A DNA stretch of 64,000 nt from Pseudoxanthomonas sp. PXM02 (GTDB lineage Bacteria; Pseudomonadota; Gammaproteobacteria; Xanthomonadales; Xanthomonadaceae). Both the position numbers and the translations under genes were made by a program. Of the stretch, positions 47,533 to 57,420 are shown piece by piece. The notes beneath the pieces are model-generated. The model made no database searches. It was not told where the DNA came from and was given only the letters and a program-made list of their open reading frames with translations. The stretch is from contig NZ_JACVAK010000002.1 in assembly GCF_014851805.1 (NCBI RefSeq), forward strand, positions 744,001 through 808,000, written 5' to 3'. Every line of letters starts with the position of its first letter. The stretch's first letter is position 1.

Positions 47533-49359
47533 TCAGCCGCTGCTACCGGGCACCAGCGGGCCGCCCAGCCACAGCCAGCGCGCCAGCCAGGCGGTGGTGA
47601 TGGCGATGGCCGCCGTCAGCGGGATGCCCACGCGCAGGAAGTCGCCGAAGGTGTAGCGCCCCGGATTGAGGATCAGCAGGTTGCCGTGATGGCCGATGGG
47701 GGTCAGGAACGAGGCCACCGCCCCCATCGCCGTGCACACCACGAACGGCACCGGGTTCAGTTCCAGGCCGGTGGCCAGTGCCAGTGCGATCGGCGCCAGC
47801 AGCACCGTGGTCGCGGCATCGGAGAGGATCTGCGTCAGCAGGGCGGCGGTGCCGAACATCACCAGCAGCAGCAGCAGCGGAGACCAGTGCGCGGTGTGGT
47901 TGAGCAGCAGGTCGGCCACGAGCGCCGCGGTGCCGGTCTTCTCCATGGCGATGCCCAGCGGGATCACGCCGCCGATCATCACGAAGATGCGGACGTCGAT
48001 TTCCTGGTAGGCGCGTTCGATATCCACGCAGCGCGTCAGCACCATCGCCACCGCACCCGCGAGGAACGCGATATGCGGCGCCAGCGTCTCGGTGGCCGCG
48101 GCCGCCACCGCGGCGACCATGATCGCCAGCGCGACCGGCGCGCGCCGTCGTGGCTTCTTCTGCCCGCCGAACGGCACCAGCATCAGGAAGCCGTGGTGCG
48201 CCGCCAGCGGTTCGAAGTTCTGCTGTTGACCCCACAGCACCAGCAGGTCGCCTTCCTGCAGCACCATTTCCGAGAGTTCGCCATGCAGCCAGCCTTCGCG
48301 ACGCCACAGGCCGACGACGACCACGCCCAGGTTCCGCAGGAAGTCGATGTCGGACACGCTGCGGCCGATGAACTCGGAGTGCGGCGCGACCACCGCCTGC
48401 ACCAGTTGCTCCTCGCCCAGGGCCTCGCTCTTGCCTTCCTCGCGCTTGTCGCCGTACTTGGCCACCGCATGCAGCGCCAGGCCGGGCTCGTCGCGGATCG
48501 AGGCGATCTCGTCGGGAGACGCGCGTACCAGCAGTACGTCGCCGGCGGCCAGGACGCTGTCCAGGCGCTGGTTGCGGCGGCGCATGCCGTGGCGCAGCCA
48601 GTCCACCACCTGCAGGCGGTCGTCGAAGGTCTTGGCGAACTCGCCCCGGGGCTTGCCGATCCAGGGTGAATCCTCTTCCACCAGCAACTCGGTGTAGTAG
48701 CGATCCAGTTTCAGGTAGTCGCCCTGCGGCGCATCGCTTTCGCGCTTGGGCACCAGCCAGCGCCCGAGCAGCATGTACACCGTGCCCAGTACCACCAGCG
48801 CGATGCCGATCGGCGTGATGGCGAAGATGTCCAGCGACGGCAGGCCGGCACGCTTGATCAGGTCGTTCGACAGTAGGAAGGCGGGCGCGCTGAACAGCGT
48901 CAGCGTGGTGCCGAGCGAGGCGGCGAGCGACATCGGCATCAGCAGGCGCGACGCGGCGAGTTTCTGGTCCCGCGCGATGCGCATCAGGATCGGCAGCATC
49001 ATCGCGGTGACCATCACATGGTGCGAGAACGCGGCCAGCGCCGCGGTCGCCGGCATCACCACCGCAATGGTGCGCCATTCGCTGCCGCCGGCGGCGCGAC
49101 CGATGCCCGCACCGATGCGCTCGGTGATGCCGGTGGCCGACAGGCCGGCGGACAGCACGAACACGGCGGCGACGATGATGGCCGGTTCGCTCGCAAAACC
49201 GGACAGCGCTTCCTTGGGACCAAGGATGCCGGTCAGCGTCAGCGCGAGCAGGGCGAGCAGGGCGAGCAGCGCCACCAGATCGACGCGCAGTCTTTCGCTG
49301 ACGAACAGACCCAGGGTGATCGCCAGGATGGCGAGGAACAGGATCTGCTGGAACTCCAT
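47533..49359 (-). CDS. SLC13-family membrane carrier with two TrkA-C domains
   Basis: The 608-residue protein has membrane segments at both ends (GFASEPAIIVAAVFVLSAG, and SDAATTVLLAPIALALATG near the C-terminus) around two cytoplasmic TrkA-C domains (GKPRGEFAKTFDDRLQVVDW and the part with GRSVSDIDFLRNLGVVVVGL). This layout fits the SLC13/YfbS-type anion or citrate:Na symporters. The substrate is not assignable. The gene lies between tRNA-Leu and parC. Confidence 0.88.
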   Translation of the reverse strand: MEFQQILFLAILAITLGLFVSERLRVDLVALLALLALLALTLTGILGPKEALSGFASEPAIIVAAVFVLSAGLSATGITERIGAGIGRAAGGSEWRTIAVVMPATAALAAFSHHVMVTAMMLPILMRIARDQKLAASRLLMPMSLAASLGTTLTLFSAPAFLLSNDLIKRAGLPSLDIFAITPIGIALVVLGTVYMLLGRWLVPKRESDAPQGDYLKLDRYYTELLVEEDSPWIGKPRGEFAKTFDDRLQVVDWLRHGMRRRNQRLDSVLAAGDVLLVRASPDEIASIRDEPGLALHAVAKYGDKREEGKSEALGEEQLVQAVVAPHSEFIGRSVSDIDFLRNLGVVVVGLWRREGWLHGELSEMVLQEGDLLVLWGQQQNFEPLAAHHGFLMLVPFGGQKKPRRRAPVALAIMVAAVAAAATETLAPHIAFLAGAVAMVLTRCVDIERAYQEIDVRIFVMIGGVIPLGIAMEKTGTAALVADLLLNHTAHWSPLLLLLVMFGTAALLTQILSDAATTVLLAPIALALATGLELNPVPFVVCTAMGAVASFLTPIGHHGNLLILNPGRYTFGDFLRVGIPLTAAIAITTAWLARWLWLGGPLVPGSSG

Positions 49360-49475
49360 GCGCGCCCCCTGGCGTTGCGTCGTCGTGCGTGGCCGGCAGC
49401 CTACTGCGGGTCGCCGTGAGGACGCGTGAGGTCGGGTTGGTGCATGCGTGTCGCCGTTGCACGAAGTCGGAAACG

Positions 49476-49499
49476 AAAAACCCCCGCTTTCGCGAGGGT
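49476..49499 (-). terminator. Intrinsic terminator after tRNA-Leu
   Basis: On the minus strand ACCCTCGC pairs with GCGGGGGT (one G-T pair) around GAAA, followed by TTTT (complement of the A-run at 49476-49480). Confidence 0.85.
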
Positions 49500-49511
49500 C
49501 TTCGTTGTGCG

Positions 49512-49596
<85 letters not shown>

Positions 49597-49688
49597 AGGT
49601 AAGCGAGGCGCGCATTTTGAGGACAGGCCGGGGGAATGTCAACGGTTCGTTCGCATGACGTGGTTCAGGCGAGGTGTACCATCCCGCC

Positions 49689-52163
49689 ATGACCAAGAAA
49701 ACATCGAAAAGCGGCGGCAAGACGCCCGCCGGGAAAGGAAGCAAGCAGGGCGGCGCAGCCGCGTCGCGTACGGCCGGCAAATCCGGCAAGCCGACAAAGA
49801 CCGGCAAACCTGCCAAGAAGAGCCTGCCACCCTGGATGCCCGAAGCGATGGCCCGTGCGCCGTCCCGCCCGGCGCCTGCGTCGCAGGCACGGCGCCCGGC
49901 GGCCGGACCCGGTCCACGCGGGGCAGGCCGCTTCGTCGATCCGCATGCGCAGCGCGAAGCCCAGCGCTATGAGCAGCCCATCGCCAGCCGCGAGGCCATC
50001 CTCGGTTTCCTCGAAGCGGCGGAAGGTCCGCAGACGGCGGAAGAGATCGCCGGTCCGCTCGGGCTGGATGCACCCGACCGGTTCGATGCCCTGTCCAAGC
50101 GGCTGGGGGCGATGGTCCGGGACGGACAACTGGTGCAGAACCGCCGCGGCGGCTTCGCGCCGGTGCAGCAGACCGACCTCATCGCGGGCACGGTGATCGC
50201 CAACCCGGACGGCTTCGGCTTCCTGCGTCCGGACACGGGCGGCGGCGACGATCTGTTCCTGCCGCCCTATGAAATGCGCAAGGTCATGCATGGTGATCGC
50301 GCGCTGGCCAATGTCACCGGCATCGACCGCCGCGGTCGCCGCGAAGGCAGCATCGCGCGCGTGCTGGAGCGTGGCGTCACCCGCCTGATCGGCCGCTTCG
50401 GCTTCGAGGTCGGCATCGCCTATGTTGCACCGGACGACAAACGCATCCAGCGCAACGTGCAGATTCCCCAGGACGCGACCGGCGGTGCGCGCGATGGGCA
50501 GCTCGTCGTCGTCGAACTGACGCAGGCGCCGGACGCACGCCGGCCTCCCATCGGCAAGGTCATCGCGGTGCTCGGCGACAGCCTGACGCCATCGCTGGTG
50601 GTCGAAGCCGCGATCCACGGCCACAACCTGCCGCATGAGTTCCCGCAGGAAGTACTGGACGAAGCCACCGCGGTGCCGCTGGTGGTCGAGCCGGCGATGA
50701 TCGGCGATCGCGTCGACCTGCGGTCCACGCCGCTGGTGACCATCGATGGCGAGGACGCGAAGGACTTCGACGATGCGGTCTACTGCGAGCCGACGCGCGA
50801 TGGCTTCCGCCTGATCGTTGCCATCGCCGATGTCTCGCACTATGTCCGTCCCGGTGCGCCGCTGGACGACGAGGCGCAGAAGCGCGCCACCTCCGTGTAC
50901 TTCCCCGGCTACGTGGTGCCGATGCTGCCGGAGACGCTGTCCAACGGCATCTGTTCGCTGAACCCGAAGGTCGACCGCATGACCTTCGTCTGCGACATGC
51001 AGGTCAACCGCGACGGCGAGGTGACCAGCTCCAGGTTCTACGAAGCGGTGATGAATTCGCACGCACGCCTGACCTACACCCAGGTGTGGAAGGCGGTCGG
51101 CGAAAACGACGACGAGGTCCGCACGCAGATCGCGCCGGTGCTGCCGCACGTGGAGCGTCTGTACCAGCTCTACCACGTGCTGGCGAAGGCGCGTACGCAG
51201 CGTGGCGCCATCGAGTTCGAAAGCTCCGAGGTGCGCTTCGTCCTCGACAACCGCGGCGAAGTCACGCAGGCCGGCATGCTGGTGCGCAACGACGCGCACA
51301 AGCTGATCGAGGAATGCATGATCGCGGCCAACGTCCAGGCGGCCCTGTTCCTGTTGAAGGCGCATATCCCGGCGCCGTACCGCATCCACGAGAAGCCGCC
51401 GGAGACCAAGTACATGGACCTGCTGGAGTTCCTGAAGGAATTCAAGCTGTCGATGCCGTCGTGGGGCAAGGTGCAGCCCAAGGATTTCACCAACCTGCTG
51501 AAGAAGGTGCGCGAGCGTCCCGACGCGGCGCTGCTGGAATCGGTGCTGCTGCGCAGCCAGAGCCTGGCGGTGTACTCGCCGGACAACGTCGGCCATTTCG
51601 GCCTGGCGCTGGAGGCGTACGCGCACTTCACCTCGCCGATCCGCCGCTATCCCGATCTGCTGGTGCACCGCGCGATCAAGCACGGGCTGACGAAGAAGTC
51701 GCCGGACGCGTTCCAGTATTCGGCACGCGACATGGCCGCGCTGGCGCTGCAGTGCTCCGAGCGCGAGCGTCGTGCCGACGAGGCCGAACGCGAGGTCGAC
51801 GAGCGCTTCCGCGCCGCGTGGATGGAGAAGCATGTCGGCGGCCAGTTCGATGGCGTCATCAGCGGCGTCACCAGCTTCGGCCTGTTCGTCGAACTGGACG
51901 AGTCCAAGGTCAACGGCCTGGTCCACGTGACCCAACTGCCGCAGGACTACTACCACTTCGATCCGGTACGGAAGACGCTGTCCGGTGAACGCCGTGGCCT
52001 GTCGTTCCGGCTGGGCGACCGCGTACGCATCATCGTGCTGAAGGCCAGCCTGGAGGAACGCAAGATCGACTTCCGACTGGTCGAGGACAAGACCAAGGAC
52101 AGCGGTCTGCCGCCGCCGGCACCGCGCGGTCAGCCGGCGAAGCGCAAGAAGCAGGCGTACTGA
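49689..52163 (+). CDS. rnr: Ribonuclease R
   Basis: This 824-residue 3'-5' exoribonuclease has a Lys/Ala/Gly-rich N-terminal extension, a winged-helix segment (ASREAILGFLEAAEGPQTAE), cold-shock domains, the RNB catalytic core with DGEDAKDFDDAVYC, and a C-terminal S1 domain (FDGVISGVTSFGLFVELDE). The tail is basic (RGQPAKRKKQAY). I chose the ATG of MTKKTSKSGG, 12 bp after GAGGTG; a GTG inside that same GAGGTG is the less likely alternative. Confidence 0.96.
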   Translation: MTKKTSKSGGKTPAGKGSKQGGAAASRTAGKSGKPTKTGKPAKKSLPPWMPEAMARAPSRPAPASQARRPAAGPGPRGAGRFVDPHAQREAQRYEQPIASREAILGFLEAAEGPQTAEEIAGPLGLDAPDRFDALSKRLGAMVRDGQLVQNRRGGFAPVQQTDLIAGTVIANPDGFGFLRPDTGGGDDLFLPPYEMRKVMHGDRALANVTGIDRRGRREGSIARVLERGVTRLIGRFGFEVGIAYVAPDDKRIQRNVQIPQDATGGARDGQLVVVELTQAPDARRPPIGKVIAVLGDSLTPSLVVEAAIHGHNLPHEFPQEVLDEATAVPLVVEPAMIGDRVDLRSTPLVTIDGEDAKDFDDAVYCEPTRDGFRLIVAIADVSHYVRPGAPLDDEAQKRATSVYFPGYVVPMLPETLSNGICSLNPKVDRMTFVCDMQVNRDGEVTSSRFYEAVMNSHARLTYTQVWKAVGENDDEVRTQIAPVLPHVERLYQLYHVLAKARTQRGAIEFESSEVRFVLDNRGEVTQAGMLVRNDAHKLIEECMIAANVQAALFLLKAHIPAPYRIHEKPPETKYMDLLEFLKEFKLSMPSWGKVQPKDFTNLLKKVRERPDAALLESVLLRSQSLAVYSPDNVGHFGLALEAYAHFTSPIRRYPDLLVHRAIKHGLTKKSPDAFQYSARDMAALALQCSERERRADEAEREVDERFRAAWMEKHVGGQFDGVISGVTSFGLFVELDESKVNGLVHVTQLPQDYYHFDPVRKTLSGERRGLSFRLGDRVRIIVLKASLEERKIDFRLVEDKTKDSGLPPPAPRGQPAKRKKQAY

Positions 52164-52166
52164 CGC

Positions 52167-52640
52167 ATGGGCGGCGCGGTCCGTACCGGTGGTTGCCAGT
52201 GCGGCGCGGTGCGCTTTCGCGTCACCGGCGAACTGACGGACGCGTCGATCTGCCATTGCCGCATGTGCCAGAAGGCGTTCGGTGCGTACTACGCACCGCT
52301 GGTGTCCACGCGTGGCGCGCTGCTGGAATGGACGCGCGGCGAGCCGAAGCGATTCCAGTCCTCGAATGTCGTCCGTCGCGGCTTCTGCGCCGACTGCGGG
52401 ACGCCGCTGACCTATGAGGCACCGGATGGCGTGGCACTGGCGGCGGGGGCGTTCGACGATCCGGTGGGACTGGCGCCTTGGGTGCAGTACGGCGTCGAGG
52501 CCAAGCTGCCGTATGTGGATGCCCTGCCGGCCTTGCCGCAGCGGCTGACCGAAGAGGATGAGGCGGCGGCTGTGTTCCTCGCGGGCGTGGTGTCCTTCCA
52601 GCACCCGGACCATGACACGACCGCCTGGCCGCCGCGCTGA
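52167..52640 (+). CDS. GFA (CENP-V/glutathione-dependent formaldehyde-activating-like) protein
   Basis: The 157-residue protein has the zinc-binding Cys pattern of the GFA fold: GGCQCGAVRFRV, ICHCRMCQKAFG and FCADCGTPLTY. Enzymatic activity is uncertain in this family. It starts 4 bp after the rnr stop, so it may be co-transcribed. Confidence 0.9.
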   Translation: MGGAVRTGGCQCGAVRFRVTGELTDASICHCRMCQKAFGAYYAPLVSTRGALLEWTRGEPKRFQSSNVVRRGFCADCGTPLTYEAPDGVALAAGAFDDPVGLAPWVQYGVEAKLPYVDALPALPQRLTEEDEAAAVFLAGVVSFQHPDHDTTAWPPR

Positions 52641-52691
52641 GCCGGCGGTCGGTGCGATAATGCCGGCCTTTCCAACGCGGCCGTACAGCGC

Positions 52692-53435
52692 ATGAGCAAG
52701 CAGAACCAGTGGATCGTCGGCGTCAACGCGGTGGCCTCGGCCATCGAGAACGATGCCGACAACGTGCGCGAGGTGCTGGTCGAAGGCGGCAGCAAGAACG
52801 CGCGCCTGACCGAGATTGAAGAGAACGCGCGCCGCAAGGGCATCGACGTGCGCCGCGTTACCGGGCAGGCGCTGGATGGCGTGGCCGGCTCGCTGCGCCA
52901 CCAGGGCGTGGCGGCGCGCTATGCCGCTGCAAGGACCTGGGACGAAGACGAACTGCAGGGCCTGGTGGAAGCCGCCGAGGGCAAGGCGCTGCTGCTGGTG
53001 CTGGACGGCGTGCAGGACCCGCACAACCTGGGCGCCTGCCTGCGCAGCGCCGCGGCCGCGGGTGTCACCGCGGTGATCATCCCCAAGGACAAGTCGGTCG
53101 GCGTCAACGCCACCGTGCGCAAGACCTCGGCCGGTGCCGCCGACCGTATCCCGGTCGTGCAGGTGACCAACCTGTCGCGCTGCCTGCGCGACCTGCAGCA
53201 GCTCGGCGTGTGGATCTACGGCCTGGCCGGCGAAGCGGACGCGTCGCTGTATTCCATCGACCTGAGAGGCAACGTGGCGCTGGCGCTGGGTGGCGAAGCC
53301 GATGGCCTGCGCCGCCTGACGCGTGAACACTGCGACGGGCTGGTGAAGATCCCCATGCCCGGCGACATCGAAAGCCTCAACGTCTCGGTCGCGGCCGGCA
53401 TCACGCTGTTCGAGGCTGTCCGCCAGCGCCAGTAA
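52692..53435 (+). CDS. rlmB: 23S rRNA (guanosine-2'-O-)-methyltransferase
   Basis: The 247-residue SPOUT methyltransferase modifies G2251 in E. coli 23S rRNA. An N-terminal substrate-binding domain (IVGVNAVASAIENDADNVRE) precedes the trefoil knot: LDGVQDPHNLGACLRSA, ALALGGEADGLRRL and IPMPGDIESLNVSVAAGITL. rnr-rlmB is a conserved pair; here the GFA gene lies between them. Confidence 0.96.
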   Translation: MSKQNQWIVGVNAVASAIENDADNVREVLVEGGSKNARLTEIEENARRKGIDVRRVTGQALDGVAGSLRHQGVAARYAAARTWDEDELQGLVEAAEGKALLLVLDGVQDPHNLGACLRSAAAAGVTAVIIPKDKSVGVNATVRKTSAGAADRIPVVQVTNLSRCLRDLQQLGVWIYGLAGEADASLYSIDLRGNVALALGGEADGLRRLTREHCDGLVKIPMPGDIESLNVSVAAGITLFEAVRQRQ

Positions 53436-53449
53436 GCAAGGAACCCCGC

Positions 53450-54643
53450 ATGAGCAAGGAACGCTGCACGATCCTCCGCTGCCTGATCGCCTTGTCGCTG
53501 GTGGCGTGTTCCTTCTCTGCGGTCGCTCGCGACGACGCGCGCGTCCGTGCACGCGACCTCGGGGTCGCTCCCGGCATCTTCGCCCCGGGTACGCACAACG
53601 CCATCACCGATGTCGCCGGCGTGCGCGTCGGGCAGGTGACGCTGAAGGAAGGCGACACCGTCCGTACCGGTGTCACCGCGATCCTGCCGCATCCCGGCAA
53701 CGTCTACCGCTCGCGGGTGCCCGCGGCGCTGCATGTCGGCAACGGCTTCGGCAAGTTCATCGGCAGCACCCAGGTCAACGAACTGGGCGAACTGGAAACG
53801 CCGATCCTGCTGACCTGCACACTGTGCGTGTGGAAGGCCGCCGATGCGATGGCCGACTGGATGCTGGCCCAGCCCGACATGCAGCAGGTGCGCTCGCTCA
53901 ACGTGGTGGTCGGCGAAACCAACGACGGCGGCCTCAACGACATCCGCGCACGCCCGGTTACGGCCGATGCGGTGCGCCACGCGCTGGAATCCGCGAAAGA
54001 AGGCGCCGTGCAGGAAGGCAGCGTCGGCGCCGGTACCGGCACGGTGGCGTTCGGCTGGAAGGGCGGCATCGGCACGTCGTCGCGCAGGCTGCCCGCGTCG
54101 CTGGGCGGCTGGACGGTCGGCGTGCTGGTGCAGAGCAATTTCGGTGGCGTGCTGCAGGTATCGGGCGCACCGGTCGGACGCGAACTGGATCGCTACGCGT
54201 TCCAGAATGCGGTCGCCCTGCAGGCCGACGACCGTCATGGACTTGCGGATGACCGCGGCGACGGCTCGATCATCATCGTCATCGCCACCGATGCGCCGCT
54301 CAGCGACCGCAATCTCCGTCGCCTCGCTTCGCGCGGCATGATGGGACTGGGTCGCACCGGCAGTTCCGCGTCCAACGGAAGCGGCGACTATGTGCTGGCG
54401 TTTTCGACGGCGGAGTCGGTCCGCCGCACGTTCGACGCCCCGCGTCTTGAGACCTCGGAACTGGCCAACGAGCAGACGAGCGCCGTCTTCCAGGCCAGCG
54501 TCGACGCGGTGGAAGAGGCGATCTACAACTCGCTGTTCATGGCGACCACGGTCAGCGGCAATGGCGAGACCGTCGAGGCGATCCCGCTGGATCGCCTGCG
54601 CGAGATCCTGCGCCGGCACGGCATCACTCCGCCGGCGAAGTAG
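53450..54643 (+). CDS. P1-family aminopeptidase (DmpA/BapA-like)
   Basis: The 397-residue precursor starts with a signal peptide (CLIALSLVACSFSAVARD) and should be periplasmic. DVAGVRVGQVTL at the N-terminus and the autocleavage site in DGSIIIVIATDAPLS (Gly-Ser) are those of the DmpA/P1 family, self-processing Ntn-like hydrolases with amino-terminal Ser. GGIGTSSRRLP and VLVQSNFGG also fit. Relatives release N-terminal residues, including D- or beta-residues; the substrate is unknown. Confidence 0.9.
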   Translation: MSKERCTILRCLIALSLVACSFSAVARDDARVRARDLGVAPGIFAPGTHNAITDVAGVRVGQVTLKEGDTVRTGVTAILPHPGNVYRSRVPAALHVGNGFGKFIGSTQVNELGELETPILLTCTLCVWKAADAMADWMLAQPDMQQVRSLNVVVGETNDGGLNDIRARPVTADAVRHALESAKEGAVQEGSVGAGTGTVAFGWKGGIGTSSRRLPASLGGWTVGVLVQSNFGGVLQVSGAPVGRELDRYAFQNAVALQADDRHGLADDRGDGSIIIVIATDAPLSDRNLRRLASRGMMGLGRTGSSASNGSGDYVLAFSTAESVRRTFDAPRLETSELANEQTSAVFQASVDAVEEAIYNSLFMATTVSGNGETVEAIPLDRLREILRRHGITPPAK

Positions 54644-54655
54644 GTCTTCAGCGTT

Positions 54656-55195
54656 TCAGTGCACGACGTTGCGGATAAAGCGCAGCGGCGTGTCGCCGTC
54701 GTTGCGGTAGGCGTAGTCGCGATCGCTGGGGAAGACGAAGAAGTCGCCAGCCGCGACGATCTGCTCGCCGTCCGGCAGTTCGATCACCAGGTTGCCCTCG
54801 ATGACGAAGAACATCTCGTGCCAGCCGGCCGGATCGGCCGCCGAGGTGTAGCGGTCGCCGGGCATCAGCGTCCACGCCCACAGCTCGACATCGTGCGTGG
54901 CCGGCGCGGTCGCCAGCAGCACGCCCTGCGACCCCGGCGTGCGACCGCTCCAGGCCAGCGCCTCGATGCGGTCCAGGCCCGGCGCACTTGGCGGTTTCAC
55001 CAGGTCCGCAAACGTCACCTTCAGCGCTTCGGCGATGCGGTCCAGCGTGTTGAGGCTGACGTTCGCATCGCCGGACTCGATCCCGACCAGCATGCGGCGG
55101 GAGACGTCCGCGGCGACCGACAGGGCCTGCTGGCTGAGGCCTGCATCTGTCCGCAGGCGGCGAATATTCTCGGCAACGTGTTCCAGCACACTCAT
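54656..55195 (-). CDS. XRE-family regulator with C-terminal cupin
   Basis: The 179-residue protein has an N-terminal HTH (IRRLRTDAGLSQQALSVAAD with SRRMLVGIESGDANVS) and a C-terminal cupin (PAGWHEMFFVIEGNLVIELP). This group often regulates adjacent amino-acid or metabolite genes with the cupin as ligand sensor. It is divergent from an EamA exporter, and a perfect 19-bp inverted repeat lies between them, so autoregulation and control of the exporter are likely. Confidence 0.9.
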   Translation of the reverse strand: MSVLEHVAENIRRLRTDAGLSQQALSVAADVSRRMLVGIESGDANVSLNTLDRIAEALKVTFADLVKPPSAPGLDRIEALAWSGRTPGSQGVLLATAPATHDVELWAWTLMPGDRYTSAADPAGWHEMFFVIEGNLVIELPDGEQIVAAGDFFVFPSDRDYAYRNDGDTPLRFIRNVVH

Positions 55196-55204
55196 GGGCA
55201 GGGG

Positions 55205-55259
55205 TTGCGCACTATATTGCGCATCCGGTAAGCTTCGGTCTGCGCAATATAGTGCGCAA
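55205..55259. promoter_or_regulatory. 19-bp inverted-repeat operator of the XRE/EamA divergent pair
   Basis: TTGCGCACTATATTGCGCA at 55205-55223 is perfectly repeated in inverse orientation at 55241-55259, with 17 bp between. Each arm has two TGCGCA palindromes and the sequence TATAGT, a near-consensus -10 element, pointing outwards toward its gene. Operator and -10 boxes thus coincide, fitting repression by the XRE-cupin protein. Confidence 0.75.
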
Positions 55260-55308
55260 TCCATTCCCCCTTCAAGCCGGCGCAACGGCGCCCGCAGGCA
55301 GTGCCGTC

Positions 55309-56196
55309 ATGTCGTCCCCGAATTCCCATGCTCCCGTCCATTGGCAGCCGATCGCGCTGCTGCTCGTCGCCATGCTCTCCATCCAGGCGGGCGCCTCGAT
55401 GGCGAAGAGTCTGTTTCCGGCGGTGGGTGCCACCGGCGCGACGGCGCTGCGACTGGCACTGGCCACGCTGATCCTGGTGATCGTGTTCCGGCCATGGCGC
55501 ATGCGCGTGACGCGGGAGCAGTGGCCGCTGTTGCTGTTCTATGGCGCTTCACTGGGCCTGATGAACCTGCTGTTCTACAAGTCGCTGGAAACCGTGCCGC
55601 TGGGCATCGCGGTCGCGCTGGAATTCACCGGCCCGCTGGCAGTCGCGCTGTTCGGTTCGCGCCACCTGCGTGACGTGATCTGGGTGGTGCTCGCGGTCGT
55701 CGGCCTGGTGCTGCTGGTGCCGGAGCAGGGCGCCGAGGCGCTGGATCCTGTCGGTGCGGCCTACGCGCTCGGCGCCGGCGCTTGCTGGGCGATGTACATC
55801 GTGTTCGGCCAGAAGGCGGGCAACGCACACGGGCCGCAGACGGTCGCGATAGGCAGCTGCATCGCGGCCGCGGTCGCGGTGCCGTTCGGCGTGGCGCATG
55901 CCGGTGCCGCGCTGCTGGCGCCCGCATTGCTGCCGGTCGCGCTGGCGGTGGCGCTGCTGTCCACCGCGATTCCGTACAGCCTGGAGATGGTGGCGCTGAC
56001 GAAGATGCCGACGCGCACCTTCGGCATGCTGATGAGCCTGGAGCCGGCTATCGCCGCCCTTTGTGGCCTGCTGTTCCTGCACGAGCGCCTGTCGATGCTG
56101 CAGTGGCTGGCGATCGCGGCGATCATCATCGCGTCCGCTGGCGCGGCGATGACCTCGCGCCCGCCCGTGCAGACGGCGGCCAACGGTGAAGCGTAG
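55309..56196 (+). CDS. EamA-family exporter (RhtA-like)
   Basis: The 295-residue protein has about ten hydrophobic helices in two EamA repeats (QAGASMAKSLFPAVGATGAT, LEFTGPLAVALFGSRHLRD, then LSTAIPYSLEMVALTKMPT and FGMLMSLEPAIAALCGLLFL), close to the threonine/homoserine exporter RhtA. The ATG at MSSPNSHA is preferred; an in-frame GTG upstream lies in the operator. It is probably regulated by the divergent XRE-cupin protein. Its stop directly abuts the convergent macrodomain gene. Confidence 0.9.
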   Translation: MSSPNSHAPVHWQPIALLLVAMLSIQAGASMAKSLFPAVGATGATALRLALATLILVIVFRPWRMRVTREQWPLLLFYGASLGLMNLLFYKSLETVPLGIAVALEFTGPLAVALFGSRHLRDVIWVVLAVVGLVLLVPEQGAEALDPVGAAYALGAGACWAMYIVFGQKAGNAHGPQTVAIGSCIAAAVAVPFGVAHAGAALLAPALLPVALAVALLSTAIPYSLEMVALTKMPTRTFGMLMSLEPAIAALCGLLFLHERLSMLQWLAIAAIIIASAGAAMTSRPPVQTAANGEA

Positions 56197-56697
56197 TCAG
56201 GCGAGCAAGGCCTGGTAGATCGCCAGGTCGTCGCCGGAGAAGCAGCAGAAGGTCACGTCCGGCGGTTCGGACGCTGCCGACAATGTCGCGCGCACTGTGT
56301 CGACCGCGACACGCGCGGCAGCGTCCGCGGGATAACCGAAGATGCCGGTGCTGATGCACGGAAACGCGATGCTGTGCAGGCCGTGCTTCTCCGCCAGCGC
56401 CAGGCTGTTGCGATAGCACGCGGCGAGCAGTGCCGGCTCGCCCTGGTCACCGCCACGCCAGACCGGGCCGACGGTATGGATCACATGACGCGCCGGCAGG
56501 CGATACCCCTTGGTGATCTTCGCCTCGCCGGTCTTGCAGCCACCGAGCAGCCGGCATTCGTGCATCAGGTCTGGGCCGGCCGCGCGATGGATCGCACCAT
56601 CCACGCCGCCGCCACCGAGCAGCGAACTGTTCGCCGCGTTGACGATGGCGTCGACGTCGAGCGTGGTGATGTTGGCCTGGATCGCGGTCAATCGCAT
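56197..56697 (-). CDS. Macrodomain protein (O-acetyl-ADP-ribose deacetylase, YmdB type)
   Basis: The 166-residue single-domain protein has [20 protein letters not shown] and [20 protein letters not shown], the ADP-ribose binding loops of MacroD/YmdB. These hydrolyse O-acetyl-ADP-ribose or remove ADP-ribose from Asp/Glu. The catalytic-loop Asp ([12 protein letters not shown]) is present. Confidence 0.93.
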   Translation of the reverse strand: MRLTAIQANITTLDVDAIVNAANSSLLGGGGVDGAIHRAAGPDLMHECRLLGGCKTGEAKITKGYRLPARHVIHTVGPVWRGGDQGEPALLAACYRNSLALAEKHGLHSIAFPCISTGIFGYPADAAARVAVDTVRATLSAASEPPDVTFCCFSGDDLAIYQALLA

Positions 56698-56719
56698 GAC
56701 GCCGTCCCGAAGCGAGGTG

Positions 56720-57349
56720 TCAGCCCAATGGCTTCGGCCACATGTTCACGATGTTGCAGAACAGGCGCGCGGTCTGTTCGGCGTCGTAGACGGCCGAATG
56801 CGCATCCTCCGCGTTCCAGTCGAAGCCGGCCGCCTGTACCGCGCGGGCGAGGACCGTCTGGCCGTAGGCCACGCCCGCCAGCGTCACCGTGTCGAACACG
56901 CTGAAGGGATGGAACGGATTGCGCTTGTGCGCCACGCGCGCGACCGCGGCGTTGAGGAAGTTGAGGTCGAAGTGCGCGTTGTGGCCGACCAGGATCGCGC
57001 GCTGGCAACCGTGCTTCTTCACCGCGGCGCGGACCGGCGCGAAGACATGGTCCAGCGCATCCTTCTCGTGCTTGGCGAAACGGAACGGATGATCCAGGTC
57101 GATGCCGGTGACTTCCAGCGACTTCGGATCGATCTCGGTGCCCGGCGCAGGATGCAGGTGGACGCTCGACGTCGTGCCGCAGACCAGCAGGCCGTTCTCG
57201 TCCAGGTCCAGCGGCACCGCCGCCAGTTCCAGCAGGGCGTGCTTGTTCCAGTCGAAGCCGCCGGTCTCCACGTCCACCACCACGGGCAGGTAGCCGCGGA
57301 AGCGTTGGGCCATGGGGGTGATGCGGGCGGCTTCGGGGGTGTTTTCCAT
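56720..57349 (-). CDS. rnt: Ribonuclease T
   Basis: The 209-residue DEDDh exonuclease trims tRNA and other stable RNA 3' ends. The catalytic residues are in [26 protein letters not shown] and [14 protein letters not shown]. The ATG at [17 protein letters not shown] is used. It precedes the macrodomain gene on the same strand by 22 bp. Confidence 0.95.
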   Translation of the reverse strand: MENTPEAARITPMAQRFRGYLPVVVDVETGGFDWNKHALLELAAVPLDLDENGLLVCGTTSSVHLHPAPGTEIDPKSLEVTGIDLDHPFRFAKHEKDALDHVFAPVRAAVKKHGCQRAILVGHNAHFDLNFLNAAVARVAHKRNPFHPFSVFDTVTLAGVAYGQTVLARAVQAAGFDWNAEDAHSAVYDAEQTARLFCNIVNMWPKPLG

Positions 57350-57420
57350 GCGGGAAAGGGTAGCAGAGGGCAGGGACGCTTCCTTGGCTGGGAGCCCAAC
57401 CGCGACCCGGGTTTCATTCC

